A DNA stretch of 64,000 nt from Cladobotryum mycophilum. Taxonomy: Eukaryota > Ascomycota > Sordariomycetes > Hypocreales > Hypocreaceae. The stretch is from contig CM071591.1 in NCBI GenBank assembly GCA_036429605.1, forward strand, positions 1,302,001 through 1,366,000, written 5' to 3'. The notes under the pieces were generated by a model that was given only the letters and a program-made list of their open reading frames with translations, was not told the DNA's origin and searched no databases. Both the position numbers and the translations under genes were made by a program. Shown one piece after another: positions 9,781 to 22,702 of the stretch (position 1 is its first letter; every line of letters starts with the position of its first letter).

Positions 9781-12554
9781 ATGAGCTCTAATATGGTCAA
9801 GAACGGGCCGTCTTCGAGGCTGGTTCAGGCTTCCTTTCCCTCTGCGGCACCGACTAATCAGTCTTTACTCCTGGACAAGGTCAACGCGAGAACATCGACT
9901 CCTGATTCTGAAGCACTCGCTAGCTCGGAGGATGAGGATCGTCATGAAAACTCACAGCCTCTGACGCAGCCACCCAAGCCCGTACGTCGGTCTTCCTGGC
10001 TCAACGACACATCACAGCCCCTTAGTCGTCCTCGCAAAGGCTCCTTTGCAAGTAGCTCCATGTCACCTACCACATCTCACCCAAGCACTCCATCTGCTGA
10101 GGCTGGAGCGGCGGCGGCCTGGGGCTCGCATTCGACGTCGTCGGCTATCGGCAGAGCTCCCGGCACGGCCACGTTTCCATGGGGTACTGGTATCTGGAAT
10201 AATGACCGAAAGGACCCTCCTCTGCGACTGAGTGAGGTTCTGCCATCTCCCACCTCTACCGTCCCACCCGGAGCTGGTGCCAACTCGTTTTTCGGTCCCG
10301 ACTCCAATCTCGCGCAAAATTCCTCTGCCCCTCGCGACCCAAGCACAAATCCTCAGATCCCGTTTGCCATCCCGCTTCATCCTACCCCCAAGACCTATCG
10401 ATCACAATCGTATTCTGCTGGACAGCTCGACCCAGAGACGTCTCCTGGAACGGGCATGAGCTCTTCAGCAATGATGGGTCGCGCACGTTATCCCGCCTTG
10501 CAACATCGACCTTCCCGGCCCAGCATGCTGAGTGAAATGAATGAAGGTTCGGTGCTAGGCAAGGTTAAAGAAGTGGAAGATGACGATGACGAGGACGAGA
10601 GCGCATCTGAATCTCTCCAAGGGTCGTTTCATCAGAGCGCCGAGTCCAAAACCATTGAAATGCTTACCCGGGAAAATGCCATGCTTAGACAGCAACAGCA
10701 GCAATACAATGCTAGGATCCGACCACGTGCACCAACTGGGTCTTCGTATGCTGGCAATGGTTACCCATTGCGAGAGTACGTTCCAGAGGAGTCTGATTAC
10801 GCAATTGATGAATTGGATGAAACCAACGACAATGAAGAGGCCATGGCGAGGCGAGCTGCCAGTAGACGAATGAGTGAATACGGAGCTGGTCCGTTTCGTT
10901 CGCCTTTCGGCGTGGATGGCAGGAAAGGCGATGCTGCTAATCTAAAAAAGACCCTTTGGTCAAGTTCGCCTGGCGTCTTTGCTGGAGACCTCTCGCAAAG
11001 CCGACGACACTCTTTCGCCAACATGCCTACCCGCCAAGGTTCCATCAGCTCTATAGCGGATTCAGTGTCTACTTTGGAGGCGCCAACACCGACGGGTGAC
11101 GGCCCGGTGTCGCAGATGTATCCTTCCGGTTACGCGGAAAATCACGCCTTCTCTTCAAACAACGCCGGTAAGTTCAGTTCGAAATGATTCATTAAAAAAA
11201 TGTGCTAATACTTGGCCGCAGGTACTTTCTTCCCCGGTGGGCCTAACATGGCAAATTCTCTACAGTCGGCGTACAACAACCCGTATCTGTCTCAATTCGG
11301 GTTGCCCCCTCAGTTTCCCAATCGCCCTCCATCTCCCCATCGCACTGTGTTTAGCGTTGCACCGCCCCGACACAATCAGCTTCTCCACGTTGTCTTGTTT
11401 AAATGCGCCAGGGCCGATGTCTTTTATATCCAGGAAGGCACCGGGCTTACGGTAAAACCTGGCGACCTGGTGATTGTGGAAGCCGATCGCGGCACTGACC
11501 TTGGAACTGTCGCAAGAGACAATGTGGACTGGCAGATGGCCAAGGAGCTCAAGGAGCATTATGCGGAGGAGCAATACAAGTGGCTCATGATGTACTCTCA
11601 AAATGCCGCTGCGGCTCAAGAAGGCTCTGGGGCTGGCCTGTTGGCATCCAATGGTCTTCAAGGAAGTGCCGTTGGTGGTATGGGCCCTCCAAGCCAGCAT
11701 CACATTCAGGAGCCAAACTCCGGAGAACTTCGTCCCAAGCTCATCAAGCGTCTTGCACAGAACCACGAGGTGCATGCCTTGAGGGACAAGGAAGGTCAAG
11801 AAGCGAAGGCGAAGAGGGTCTGCATGCAAAAAGTCAAAGAGCATGGACTCAACATGGAAATTCTTGACGCAGAATTCCAGATGTAAGTTTGGCTCTGCTT
11901 TTCGGATAATTCTTAATGCAATTTACTAATGTTGAAAATAGGGATTGGAAGAAGCTTACGTTCTACTATTTTGCCGACTCGTACATCAACTTCAACTCCC
12001 TAGTGACTGACCTCTTCAAGATTTACAAGACCCGCATCTGGATGTCCGCCATTAACCCCGCGTCATTCGCCAGCCCAACCCTGGGAATCCAAGCACCTAG
12101 TGGAGTGGGCCCCGGTGCGGTGGGTGTTGGCCGTGGTGCCTCTGGCAATGAACGTCGCCAGAACCAGGCGTCACAGCAGGAGCAGCAGGCACAGGTGTTC
12201 TCTGCTGGTGCGCAAGCGCGGGGTTTGCGCTCTGGCTTCAACCAGCCACAGTTAATGGGGGACAGACAGGCTCCTCCAACTTCGGGATACCCACCATCCA
12301 ATTATGCTTATGGGCCGACTGGCGTTTTCGGTAATGCTAGACTTAATGGATCCTACATTCCCGGCATGGCCCCTGGTATCGAAGGCTTCCCGGGAGCCAC
12401 GTTTGGGCAGGCGGGAGATTTCCAAACGATCCGTCAACGTTTCCCCACACAGAGCTTGGCACCAGGAGCACCCCATTCTCAGGGTGTCTCGCCCATCTCT
12501 CCCCAGGCCGACTGGACAGCAGCTTTTCAGGGCCTTTCGCTTAACACTCATTAA
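9781..12554 (+). CDS. PSP1 C-terminal domain protein
   Basis: Three exons (9781-11167, 11222-11882, 11942-12554) give 886 aa. The start is the first ATG of the frame; the frame upstream opens only with TTG. Both introns have GTAAGT donors, CTAAT-type branch sites and CAG or TAG acceptors. Residues 1-510 are low complexity, Ser/Pro-rich, with an acidic stretch near 265-275 and a Gln run near 305. The conserved region (about 515-722) begins HVVLFKCARADVFY, contains GDLVIVEADRGTDLG and KLTFYYFADSYINFNSLVTD, and is split by a disordered linker. It matches the PSP1 C-terminal domain of yeast Psp1, related to the bacterial RicT/YaaT fold. Yeast PSP1 was found as a suppressor of DNA polymerase alpha mutants; the biochemical role is uncertain. 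The C-terminus (from about 725) is again disordered, Gly/Gln-rich. Confidence 0.9.
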
Positions 12555-13663
12555 TTCATAAAATCTATCGAGACGCTCCGCCAACTATATTAGACAAAAC
12601 ACTCGTTCTTACAACTTATCTACAACATTTTTCCCAGTCCTTGAAGGGGCAACAAAAGAAGAAAGAAGACAAAACATTTTTTATCTACGCGCTCTTAAAA
12701 GAGCGGTCTCGGTGCTTGGTTCGAATTCCTATGATGGCGTTGGTTATTATTTCTGTGGGCGAATGAGGATTGGATTGAGTGCGGGAAGCATGTAACAATA
12801 TTGACTCTCGGCACTCAGTCAGTTCAAGCCCGCCCCCTGTCGTTACCGTCAAAAATCTTTTTGTTTATATATTTTCGTCAAGAGTTTGTTTATTGGTATG
12901 GGTTTACAGGTTTGGCTACTGGATACGCGAAGATAAGAGGAGAACGGGTATGGTATTGCTTTCGCTTCCGCTGGCTGAGAATATAGACAGAGAGAGACCC
13001 GAGTTAACGCATGCATGCTGTAACTAATACACAACCAAAAAAGGGCTCGGTTTGGGTATGGCTGATGTCATGTACGACAAGACTTCTGATTTCTTCCTGA
13101 TGCCTTGTTATTGTTGTTTGTTGGTGTTGTTCATCCTTGATGGGTGAGACATTCGCTTGCTTTCTCTTAAGACTCATTTTTTTCCTTCTTTTGGACTGCA
13201 TTATTATGGTTTTGGGGCAGTAGTTTAAAGAGGCCTTTGTTACAAAACAGACTGACGATTTGATGACTTTCTTTACAACGAATTCAGTGGCATCGAATCC
13301 TTGTGCATGACGTGATATGTTGCGGATAAGTGAATAGTAAATAGGAGATGTCCTACCTTTTAAAGGGCTGTCTATGAATTACTAATGTCTAGGGATCTAC
13401 CAGTACTTTGTAGTTGTATTGATGGGGTGTCATTGAAGAGAAAGGTACTTGTGTGATGAATCTTCTCTACGATGAAGGGGCGAGCATTGCCCTTTCGTTC
13501 TTGCCCAAACATTTTGCATCACACACTTAGCGCAAACCCACGGCCGCAGTTTTCAGCATGTTGCACAAATTTTCAAACAAAGACGGTGTCTCTGCAACAT
13601 CTTGGGTACCTTATACTATTAATCTGCCCACCTCTATCCTTGCAGTCTTCACTTCGCACTTCT
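12555..13663. other. Intergenic between the PSP1 and unknown genes
   Basis: Contains the PSP1 3' region and the promoter of the next gene. I see no ORF worth calling. A gcttggttcgaattcc sequence at 12714-12729 resembles a tRNA T-arm, but no acceptor or anticodon stems surround it. Confidence 0.5.
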
Positions 13664-14648
13664 ATGACAATGCCGCCCAGGACGAGGAAGAGAAAGTCCT
13701 CTGAGACAAGCAATGGTATGTACTACGGATTGGCGTCGATATAGGGACGGGAGCATCAATGCTAACATCTCCTCTACAAGAGCCTGACCATGATGCTACA
13801 CCCATTCCAAAGAAAACGGCACGGGCAGCGCCCAAGACCACGAGAAATACTAGAGCAAAAGCTGAATCTGGGTTCGATAAATGGAAGGATGAGATTAAGT
13901 AGGTTTTTGACAAAAAGGAAATCGAAGGCGAAGTTAGGCTGCATAGCTAACGCATAACTAGAGGTGGCAGGAACAGTCTCAAATCGGGAAGCTCGTCTAG
14001 AAATATTCGAACAAGCGCACCGGAAGCAAAACAGCACATCCGAAAACAAGGAGACGAGTTGGCCAAGCTAATTGAAGGCAATACGCAGCAGACGTCGTAA
14101 GCTTCTCAATAACGGCCATCCAAGGATTCTAGGTCTCTAACTAAACATGCAGAGCCATTGGTGGCAGTAGAACTCCTGGAATGGACGATCTATTTTCGAA
14201 GATTGCAGAAGCTCTACCCGACACGATATCATCCAAGCATCCAAAGGATTATATGCCGCGAAATAGCATATACCAGAAAGCACACGACTGTATCTCGAGT
14301 TTCCAGCGAATGATTGATGAGTATGAGACCTTGAACAAAGGCAATCACGGTATCAACAGGCCCACGGGGTTGCGTTGGGAGCAAGATAGCAAGGATTTGA
14401 CCGAGCTGAATCAAAAGGCGCTGGCCATTTCAATTCGTACTTTGAATGGCAACATTCTCGCAGGAACACATGGAAGCGCTCTCGCACCTCCAACCAACAC
14501 GGAAGATGACATTGAGAAGGTTGCCTGGGAGATGCTTGTTGACGGGAGACCAAAGACCGGGGAAGAAACTTGGGGAGCAGCGGCTCAGGATCTGATGCGG
14601 GTATTTTCAGGGGCTGCAAAGCTACTTACAAGTTCTAACAAACCATGA
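13664..14648 (+). CDS. Conserved-looking basic protein of unknown function, four exons
   Basis: Exons 13664-13715, 13781-13898, 13962-14096 and 14153-14648 join in frame to 266 aa. Introns of 65, 63 and 56 nt have GTATGT, GTAGGT and GTAAGC donors, CTAAC branch sites and AAG, TAG and CAG acceptors. Two in-frame ATGs (13664 and 13670) could start it. The N-terminus is strongly basic (PPRTRKRKSSETS, then PIPKKTARAAPKTTRNTRAK), suggesting a nuclear or nucleic-acid-bound protein. The C-terminal 165 residues are mixed helical (MDDLFSKIAEALPD, then CISSFQRMIDEYETLNKG, and ending in a Leu-rich helix). I do not recognise the family. A small chromatin or kinetochore component is possible, but that is a guess from composition only. 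Confidence 0.75.
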
Positions 14649-15271
14649 GAGAGGAGAATAAATGGAAGCACATTGAAGATAATGGATCTATTGGAGTTGT
14701 TGAGTAATGGCAAACTAGGCATTGAAATGATGGCTCTATATATGGCTGCAAAGTAGTGGATCGTATGGAAATAATAGAGAGACATCCAAAGGCCATGGTT
14801 TACTTGATACAGTTCGAGGACCTGGCCTCAAACTCACCAACCATATCGTGATCAACACTACTCACCTTCGGTATCGTTTGAAGGACTCACCTTGATGACT
14901 CAGCACGCAGCCCACTCCCACGATTTTCACCTGGACAAGAGGGCGAGGGCTCTGAGGGGCAAGTCCTATTGAGCTAGTGCCCAAAGCGACTAGTCTCATC
15001 GCTTAACCCACAAACAGCCCTTGAATTTTCATTATCGCTTTGGTTTTTGCAGCTCCTCCGAAATTTCGAACAACCTCGATCCATCACCACCGCAGTACTA
15101 CTAACCCTCGGCAGGAAATTTCAGAGCCCAAGCCGGTACGTAGCCTCACCCATTCCTGTGATACTCTCTGTGCCTTTGGCTTCTTCTTCAATTGAAGAGA
15201 GAAAGAGTGTTTGTTTGTTTGTTTGTTGGCTAACTTGTGGTCTTGCTTGCTTTCTCGTTCGTATAGCCAAA
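14649..15271 (+). promoter_or_regulatory. Promoter and leader of the eL15 gene, with a probable 5'UTR intron
   Basis: A plausible leader intron runs 15136-15266 (GTACGT donor, GCTAAC near 15228, TATAG acceptor), ending six bases before the eL15 ATG. A second acceptor-like string, tactaaccctcggcag at about 15099-15114, suggests another upstream intron whose donor I cannot fix. Leader introns are typical of ribosomal-protein genes. Confidence 0.5.
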
Positions 15272-16239
15272 ATGGGTGCCCTCAAGTATGTCGAAGAGCT
15301 CCAGAAGAAGAAGCAGTCCGATGTGATGCGCTTCCTTCTCCGAGTGCGCTGCTGGGAAGTACGTTGAACCGATATAAAAACACCCTCGAGACGTTCCTAT
15401 TGTGGATGAGCAGGTCGTTGGCAGAAAGATTTTTTCTTCAACTCGTTTTCGAGTTTCGTTGGACGAAAATTTCAACGATTCTTTTTTCTTTTCTTTTTTT
15501 GGGCTTCGGCTTGAGAAAGAAAGAGAGGGAGAGGGAGAAGAATCTTTTCTACCATTGAACCAGCCCGTCTCTGCTATACACTCGTTGAACATTTGCTGAG
15601 AGTGCATAATATAGTACCGTCAGTTGAACGTTGTCCACCGCGCTTCTCGCCCTTCCCGCCCCGACAAGGCTCGCCGTCTCGGATACAAGGCCAAGCAGGG
15701 TTACGTTGTCTACCGTATCCGTGTCCGTCGTGGTGGTCGCAAGCGCCCTGCTCCTAAGGGTGCCACATACGGTACGTTTTGAACACTTCCTCGAGGTCCT
15801 CAGGAAAAAGTTTTTTTGGAGCATTCAAGGGCTTTTTTGGCTGACCAGGTTTTTCTTCTTTTCGTCAACAGGCAAGCCCACCAACCAGGGTATCAACCAG
15901 CTCAAGTACCAGCGCTCCCTCAAGGCCACCGCTGAGGAGCGTGTCGGTCGCCGCTGCGCCAACTTGCGTGTCCTGAACTCTTACTGGATCAACCAGGACT
16001 CCACCTACAAGTACTACGAGGTCATCCTCGTCGACCCCAGCCACAAGGCCATCCGCATCGACCCCCGCATCAACTGGATCGTCAACCCCGTCCACAAGCA
16101 CCGCGAGGCCCGCGGTCTCACTGCCACCGGCAAGAAGTCCCGTGGTCTCAACAAGGGTCACCGCTACAACAAGACCCAGGCCGGCCGCAGAAAGACCTGG
16201 AAGCGACACAACACCCTCTCCCTGTGGCGTTACCGATAA
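15272..16239 (+). CDS. RPL15: 60S ribosomal protein eL15
   Basis: Exons 15272-15358, 15615-15771 and 15872-16239 encode 203 aa, the family's normal length (about 204). Introns are 256 and 100 nt, long for this window, as is common in ribosomal-protein genes. The sequence is unmistakable: it starts MGALKYVEELQKKKQSDV, exon 2 begins YRQLNVVHRASRPSRPDKAR, exon 3 holds QGINQLKYQRSLKATAEERV, and the end is NTLSLWRYR. eL15 is a basic structural protein of the large subunit, bound to 25S rRNA. Splice sites are fixed by exact family continuity (CWE|YRQL and ATY-G|GKPT). I looked for C/D-box snoRNA signatures in the longer intron and found none convincing. Confidence 0.97.
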
Positions 16240-18130
16240 ACGCCTCGCCCACGTCGTCGGGGTGGCTCTTCTCGGTGCGGTGCTTGATTTTCTCCTCCTT
16301 GCTGTGTGGGAAAAATACACTCGGGAGTTGGTTTTTCGGCATTGGCACGCAAACAACAAAAACACAATGGGGAAACGTTTGCCGGTTTTTTGTTGCAACG
16401 TCTCTTCTTGAAAGGGGGCTTGCACGACCGATCATTTTTTTCGGTAGTTAAAAGAAATGCAAAATGGCATGAATTCCGATGAGGTTAATTCGGAGAAATT
16501 GATACGTCTCTTTATGAAGCGAATATAGTACTGTGATTCTTTCCATGTTCAAAAACAAAACAAACATCTCGTCTCGCTCTGTCCTGTGAATTCAAGTCCC
16601 TGGTTCTTGCTTACATATGAAACATCTTTACTGATGATTGCCCGTCTCCCCTATCCACGGGTCCAACTCCCCCATCTTTACTCCCAAGCATAAAGTAATC
16701 GCTGTAGAATGATACAAACTAAACGTAAATATTTTCACGTCAGTTTAAACACTACCGGGTAACGCAATCCATTGCTTATCATCTCATTCACAGCTACCAC
16801 TAAAATCTTCCCAACATAGGGTAGGCATCCTTCTTGATCAGTAGTATTATCCGACTATATTTAGGGGGTTCTTTTCAAAGTCGACTTTTAATAACAAGTA
16901 CAACACTCATCACCTCATGGACACACATCAGAACAATCTTACATCACACATTCTTATCAAAGATACAAGTAAAGAGAAAAAAGTCTTCATAACCGCCCAA
17001 ACCGAGATTGCAAAGAAAAAAGGCTCTGTATCTAAATACAACAACAATTCAAGGGTACCCTCCTCAAGGATCTCCCCCAATTGCAAAGACTAGAGGAGCA
17101 CGACTGGCCGTCCATGACCGAGTCCTCCAAACCTGGAAACCAACCCGGGGCATCAAAGCCACGATGCTCTAGTCCTCAATCGTCTCTCGAAATCATACAA
17201 CAAGTGCCCGCAATGAAAGTCAAATCCCCTGAAAAACTGAAAAAGAAAATGCAGCCGCCCAGATCCCGTGCATTCACAGATATACCTCCTATCCTATCCT
17301 CCCCCCATCCTTATCCCCCGTTTCCCCCCCCCCACGCTAAATAGATACCGTGGGATGATCATGAGAGAGGAGTAGTATCAAAGTACAAAAGTGATGCCCC
17401 GTAGCTTCTTCTCCTATTGGTAGCAGCACTTGCCTTTGCTAATTGACACCAACCCCAAGCTATCAAGGTCGGTAATCATGGAGATGAAAGATGCGTCGAG
17501 ATCAATAGAATCTGAGTCTGCTGCGTAGTACTCATAACACACTGATCATGTCGCAGTCCGAAGACCGCGATAACTTTCCGTTATAGGGCATTCTGAAGTA
17601 AAAGGGAAAAATGTGAACTGAATAAAGCACAAATCAAACCACAGTAGAAGAAGTGAAAGAGAAAAGAAGAAGAAAAGCTCGTCTCGTCGTCTATGGCGAT
17701 GATGCTGATAACTGTGACGATCCAAGTACAGGTACATGATGTGGCAGTTGCTTTGATTCGCCAAGGCGAGCTATTGCCCTCCCGCTGGCTGCTTCAGTGT
17801 CTTTGTTGCCAGCAATATCAAGTTGAAGAAGAAGAAGAAGAAGAAGAACTTTTGGTTTGCGACCCCCGTGTTTCTTAATGTACAAACAGAGCATCCCAAT
17901 GGATGCTGTGCTGTTCGGATGCAAATATGGTGGGGTTGCGCAGAATAGTTTTGCGTATTTTCGGGGCTTATACAAACATAAAGCAAAAGAGAGTCGTCAA
18001 ATCATGGCAGAGTCGTCATCGTACTGCATGAAACTGTGTTCCACCCAATGACTGAATGGAGAAAAATAAGGCTGAAGCATCATTTTACAAGCAAATCGTG
18101 TGGTGGATAGCAGAATAGCTTCCAATAATG
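16240..18130. other. Convergent intergenic region (eL15 / PUF 3' ends)
   Basis: Contains the two 3' UTRs of convergent genes. AT-rich around 16440-17060, with a short (GAA)n tract near 17824-17848. No coding region or RNA gene could be supported. Confidence 0.5.
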
Positions 18131-21100
18131 TTACACCCAGCGAGGTTCGCCGGCATCCACTGAATTGGGATTGCCTGGATGTCCCGGAGGGAAGTTGCCT
18201 GGCATCATCTGGTTGTATTGGGGTTGTTGGACAGGTCCAGGAACCCCGGAAGGCTGAGGCATGGGCATCACAGCGCCATTCGGATAGGCTGGGGCGTGCT
18301 GGCGCATAGCCTGGTTTGGAACACCAGGTAGTCCTCCATTGGCGTGACCGCCATTGGTCGGGAGCATGGAAGGACCCCCGGAGATGCCTCGGGTGTGAGT
18401 AGGTCGCAAGGGAATCTGGCCTTGCGTGTTATCAGCCGGCGTAACTTGTCCGCTGGAGGCGGCACTTCCACGGTTGTCGTAGGCGGAAATCTTGGCCTGG
18501 ATGCGGCGCCCATACGGAGTAGTGCGGATTTGTGGGAGAATCGGGCGAATCGACTCGACCATGCGGTACTTCTGGTGGGGAGTGGCAAACTCCAGCGCAG
18601 TCTGGATAACGTAGTTGGCAAAGGAATCACGCAGGAGTCGCTCCATCTCATTAGGTCCCAACATCTCCTCAACAATCATGTCCTTGGATGGGGTCTGGGC
18701 GCAACGCAAGCATTTCTCGATCACATTGGAACTAAATTTGTGTCGAGAGAGCTGGTTGATGCAGCCCTGGAACATGCCAACAATTGGCTCGGTGAAGGTG
18801 GGCTCGTTGAGGTCAATGATGTACTGAACAACATAGTTTCCAAAGGGATCTTGCACAAGAATACGGGCGTGTTCCGTGATTCTTTGAATGAGCCAGAGCT
18901 TTTGGTCGCCCGTGGCATGATCGATGCAGCGTTGAAGCACGCAGCAGCCATGTCGGTGGGTGCCGACCTCAATACAGTTGTTGCCAACTGCATCAAAGAT
19001 AAATTGAGCATCAACAGCCGTGAGTTTGTTAAGACACTTCTGAATAACGTGGTTGCCATTCAGATCTTGAATAAGCTCGACAACGCGGAAGCGAAGGGCC
19101 TCGATGATGAGATGGATCTGTTGCGGTGTACTGACGTACTCAATCATCTTCTGAAGAGCCCGAGTTCCATGCTGGTTCAAAGCGATGCGCACCATGTCTT
19201 GTGATGCGTTTTGGATCAAAACAGTCCTCTCGTCGTCATTGCAAAACTCGAGGAGCTTTTGGCACAAATAATTACCAAACGGATCCGTCATGAGCTCGAT
19301 GACATGCTGGTTGGTCTCGAGCCAAATCATGTGAACCTGCTCACTGTTGCGGTCCTCAAGCTTCTTTTGAAGATAGCGGCAACCGTGCTGGTCTTTGCAT
19401 AGCTCGTAAATCTGGCCGCGGAATGACTCTAGTGGCATGTTCTGATAGCGAGACATAGCTGCAGAAGACATGTCAGCAGAGAGATCCCCATTAGCGCCAA
19501 GATACGAACCTTCGTTGTCCAATTGGCGACGATGTTGGATCACACGGGCCTGGCTATCACGAGACTGATTGGCCTGGTTGAAGGGCATCCCATTGTAGCC
19601 AGGAAAGTTCTGAGGAGGATACATGTTGCCACCATTGACACCATTGACACCATTGACACCGTTGATGTTCATCTGCTGCATTCCGCTGGTGATCATATGG
19701 GCACCATATGGCCCATTAGAACTAGCGGGAGCAGTGGCAGTAGGTGCGGCATAGCCGTTGTTGACGGGGTAGAAGCCGCCGTTGAACGAGTTCATTGATG
19801 TCGCATTGGGGGGTGAGGTCACTGGAGCTGAGCCGTGCGATGCAGTTGCTGGGGCTCCTGGTCCAAAAGAAGAAGCATTATTCTGCAGTGCAGAATTGAT
19901 GGACGGGAACGCATTGGCTTGCTCGCGATTGGCATTCATAGAAGCATCGTTGGACAGCTCGCGGTTATGGCGGGTAGGCACAGCTCCAGCGGGAATCCGA
20001 CCCATGCTAGCATTATGGTTGTGAAAGTGCAACTGCGCATGATTATTCGCATTGCTATTCATGGCAGACGAACCCACAGAGCTCTTAACGGTGGGGATGT
20101 CGTTGGCCGAGAACGAGCTCTGCAGCTTTGGGGGCGCAGTCACTTGCGCAGGCTTTGAACCGCCTGAAATCTCGCCAACAGCTTCCGAGATGTACTTAAG
20201 ATCAAGGGAATGGCGGAAAGACGCAGGAGGGCGGCTGGTAACGCCGCTAGAGTCCCCAGCCTGGCTGGTGGAGATCCCGTTGATCGCCGACATACTCTGC
20301 TGAGTTCGATGACGGTTGACGCTGTTTCTCCAATTGCTCGAGGAACGGGAGTCAGGGTTTGGAGATGGCGAGAGTGCAAGATCGAGTGCAGCTGAAGAGG
20401 CGGATAACTGCGCAAAGCAAGAATGTTAGATACAACACACTATAGAGGATATTGACTATGTGGAGGTAATCGAAGGGATGAAGATAGACACAAGAAAGAG
20501 CACGGATGGAGGAGGGGATACCAGTGTTGGTTGTGAGGAAGAAATAAAAACACGAGGTTAATGAGAGAGAGAGAGACAGAGGAAGTGATAAGATTGGCAG
20601 AAGTGAATCACTGTGAAGAAAAGCGCAAGGCGAGAACGAGGAGTTGACAGCTGCCAGCTGCTCGTGGTGCGAGCTGCTGCTGAGTCCTGACAAAACAGGC
20701 CACCACAAATTGGGGCACAGCAGATGGAAGAAAGAGCTCCGCTTGGGGATAAGAGGATAAGATATAAAAAATAATAATAATAAAAAACTCACTCCGTGGT
20801 CGTCTCGACGAACTAGAGTAGGGAAACTGTCGTCGGGAGTGTGGCCTCTTGGGAATGCGTTGGGCTCGTCGTCGCCAAACAGAAAACGGGTGGTGTTGGT
20901 TTGATCAAGATTCAAATCGTATAGTCCGTTTCTCGAACGGGTGACTGGCATGGAATATCGGTTGGTCCGCCTGCAAAATGCGCGATTAGTATCGGTGAGT
21001 TGAAGGCCAACAGTTGACAATTCTGCACAAAGTCGGAGACAAGAAACTTGAAGAGCCGCCCACAGTGATTAACCCAGTCTATAGCCCAGGAGCGCTCACT

Positions 21101-22702
21101 ACAGCGCCCGGATTCTATTGAAGAAACCCAAGAGAACAGGGTCAACCGGTTGTGGTTGAGTAAAGGAAGAGGATGATGATCAAAGGCGAAGGTGGTCAAG
21201 TTGAAATGGATAAGGGGAGAAGAGGAAGTGAGTAACTAGGGCTTGAGGCAATTGTAGTCAACCTATTGTAGCAAACACAATAGCTTCTACCAAAGTTGAT
21301 GCAGTTCAAGCAGCGGTCAACACTAGCTGATTACTGTGTTGTAAACTCGGCCTTGCACACCTCCCAAAAGTAACAATTTGCTGCCTTAGTCAAGGAGTAA
21401 TGCCTTTGACAAGCGATGGATCCCAGTGAGATCGCAACTCTTGCCAACTCAGGAGAAAGACAGTACTAGACGGCTTTAACAGCGAAGGCCCTTATGCCCC
21501 GCACTTCAGAAAGCTCATGCTCATGGCATATCTTTATCGGGCGTGCTCATTATAAGCCTCAGCAACTCGCTGAGCAGAACCCAAATCAAGAAGCCAGCAC
21601 AAGCAGTTCCTCCACACGACTCACATACTCTTTCAAACTCAATTCACGGTCATATCGCAACACCCAGAGCATCAACAGTTGAGCAAATAGAAAATCACAA
21701 AACTTACGAGTTAGTTACCCGATGGCTGGTCGGATCTTGTCGAACCGCTTCCTCCTTATCATCATCGCTGTTGCGGCGGGTAGCAGGAACAGATCGAGAA
21801 GGCACCTGCGTATCCTCAAATCCATATCGTCGCTGCACAGGCCCGTTGGGTGGGGAGGTCAAAAGTGAACCTGATCGTCCCGGTCTGTTGATTATCCCGG
21901 GAGGGGGTGACGTCAAGCTCGAGGTCGAGTATCGATTTGGTCGCGAGAAAATGGTCGGGAAGCCAGAACTTGGATTGGCATTGTGATATTCGGGCGGCGT
22001 TGTCGGCTCGGATTGGTGACCGGCGAATCTGTGTATCTCCTCCTCCATTTGCGCCAGTTCTTGCGCCTCCCGTCGTTGTTGCTGGTCTAGTTTTTGCATC
22101 TCGAGCTCGAAACGCCTCCTTTGCTCTCGAATCCGCTCATATTCAAGTTTCTTCTTTTCAATCTATCCCCAAAGTCAGCTCCAAGCCCAGAGTTGAATAT
22201 CGTCTGCCCCCCTTTTTTCTCTATTCTTCTTCTTTTTACAGATAATTGCGCAATAATCGAGCGATTGTTGGCATTGGCGAATCAAGGGATGCCTGCTCCT
22301 GATAATCGAGGTTTGAGCCACATACCAATTGAACTTTATGCAATGTCTGTGTCGCAGAGAAGTCAGCCAATGTTGCACACGAGCAAGCAGACCTCGACGG
22401 GTTCGAGATGGCCAGCCAACGAGCGACGGGATGGAAATGCGCCGGGACATGGCAAGACAACTCACATTATAGTCTTGAGAGGCGTCAGGAACGCGCGGGG
22501 GAGACGTCAGGGAAGGCATTGAGGATAATGTTGGTACACGCCCCGAATCAGTGGTGAAGCGGCGAGGCAAACTGGATCGCATATCGTTGGTCGAGGCCTG
22601 CGGTGGGATGCGAGGGCCATTGCTGCGAGGAGGTGAGACAATGCCGTTCATGGCAGGCTCGTTCCTGGACGGTTGTTGAGGGCGGAAGCGCAAGTCTTCC
22701 AT
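18131..22702 (-). CDS. Pumilio/PUF-family RNA-binding protein (Puf4/Mpt5 type)
   Basis: Four minus-strand exons (22466-22702, 21708-22162, 20793-20970, 18131-20407) join in frame to 1,048 aa. The start is the ATG of MEDLRFRPQQ at 22702. Junctions: QDYN|IEKKK, HRVTN-S|RTNRY, DDHG|LSASS. After a Ser/Pro-rich N-terminus comes a likely coiled coil (about 80-127, Glu/Arg/Gln-rich), then disordered Asn-rich sequence. The Pumilio domain (about 614-935) has eight repeats, with core motifs such as DQHGCRYLQKKLE, DPFGNYLCQKLLE, NQHGTRALQKMIE, DLNGNHVIQKCLN, HRHGCCVLQRCID and DPFGNYVVQYIID. The repeat spacing resembles yeast Puf4/Mpt5. PUF proteins bind UGUA-containing 3' UTRs and repress or relocate mRNAs. 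Introns are 303, 737 and 385 nt; an optional 51-nt intron (19459-19509) would remove 17 residues. Low-complexity NGVNGVNGVNGG precedes the domain. Confidence 0.93.

Noticed and set aside
12690..12740. tRNA-like string with ggttcgaattcc
   Set aside because: No acceptor, D or anticodon stems can be formed around it at tRNA spacing.
15359..15614. Possible C/D snoRNA in eL15 intron 1
   Set aside because: Words resembling C and D boxes (gtggatgag, ctgag) deviate from consensus and lack a terminal stem.
18344..19204. 286-codon plus-strand ORF inside the PUF gene
   Set aside because: It is the reverse reading of the Pumilio repeats; the minus strand carries eight conserved repeats.
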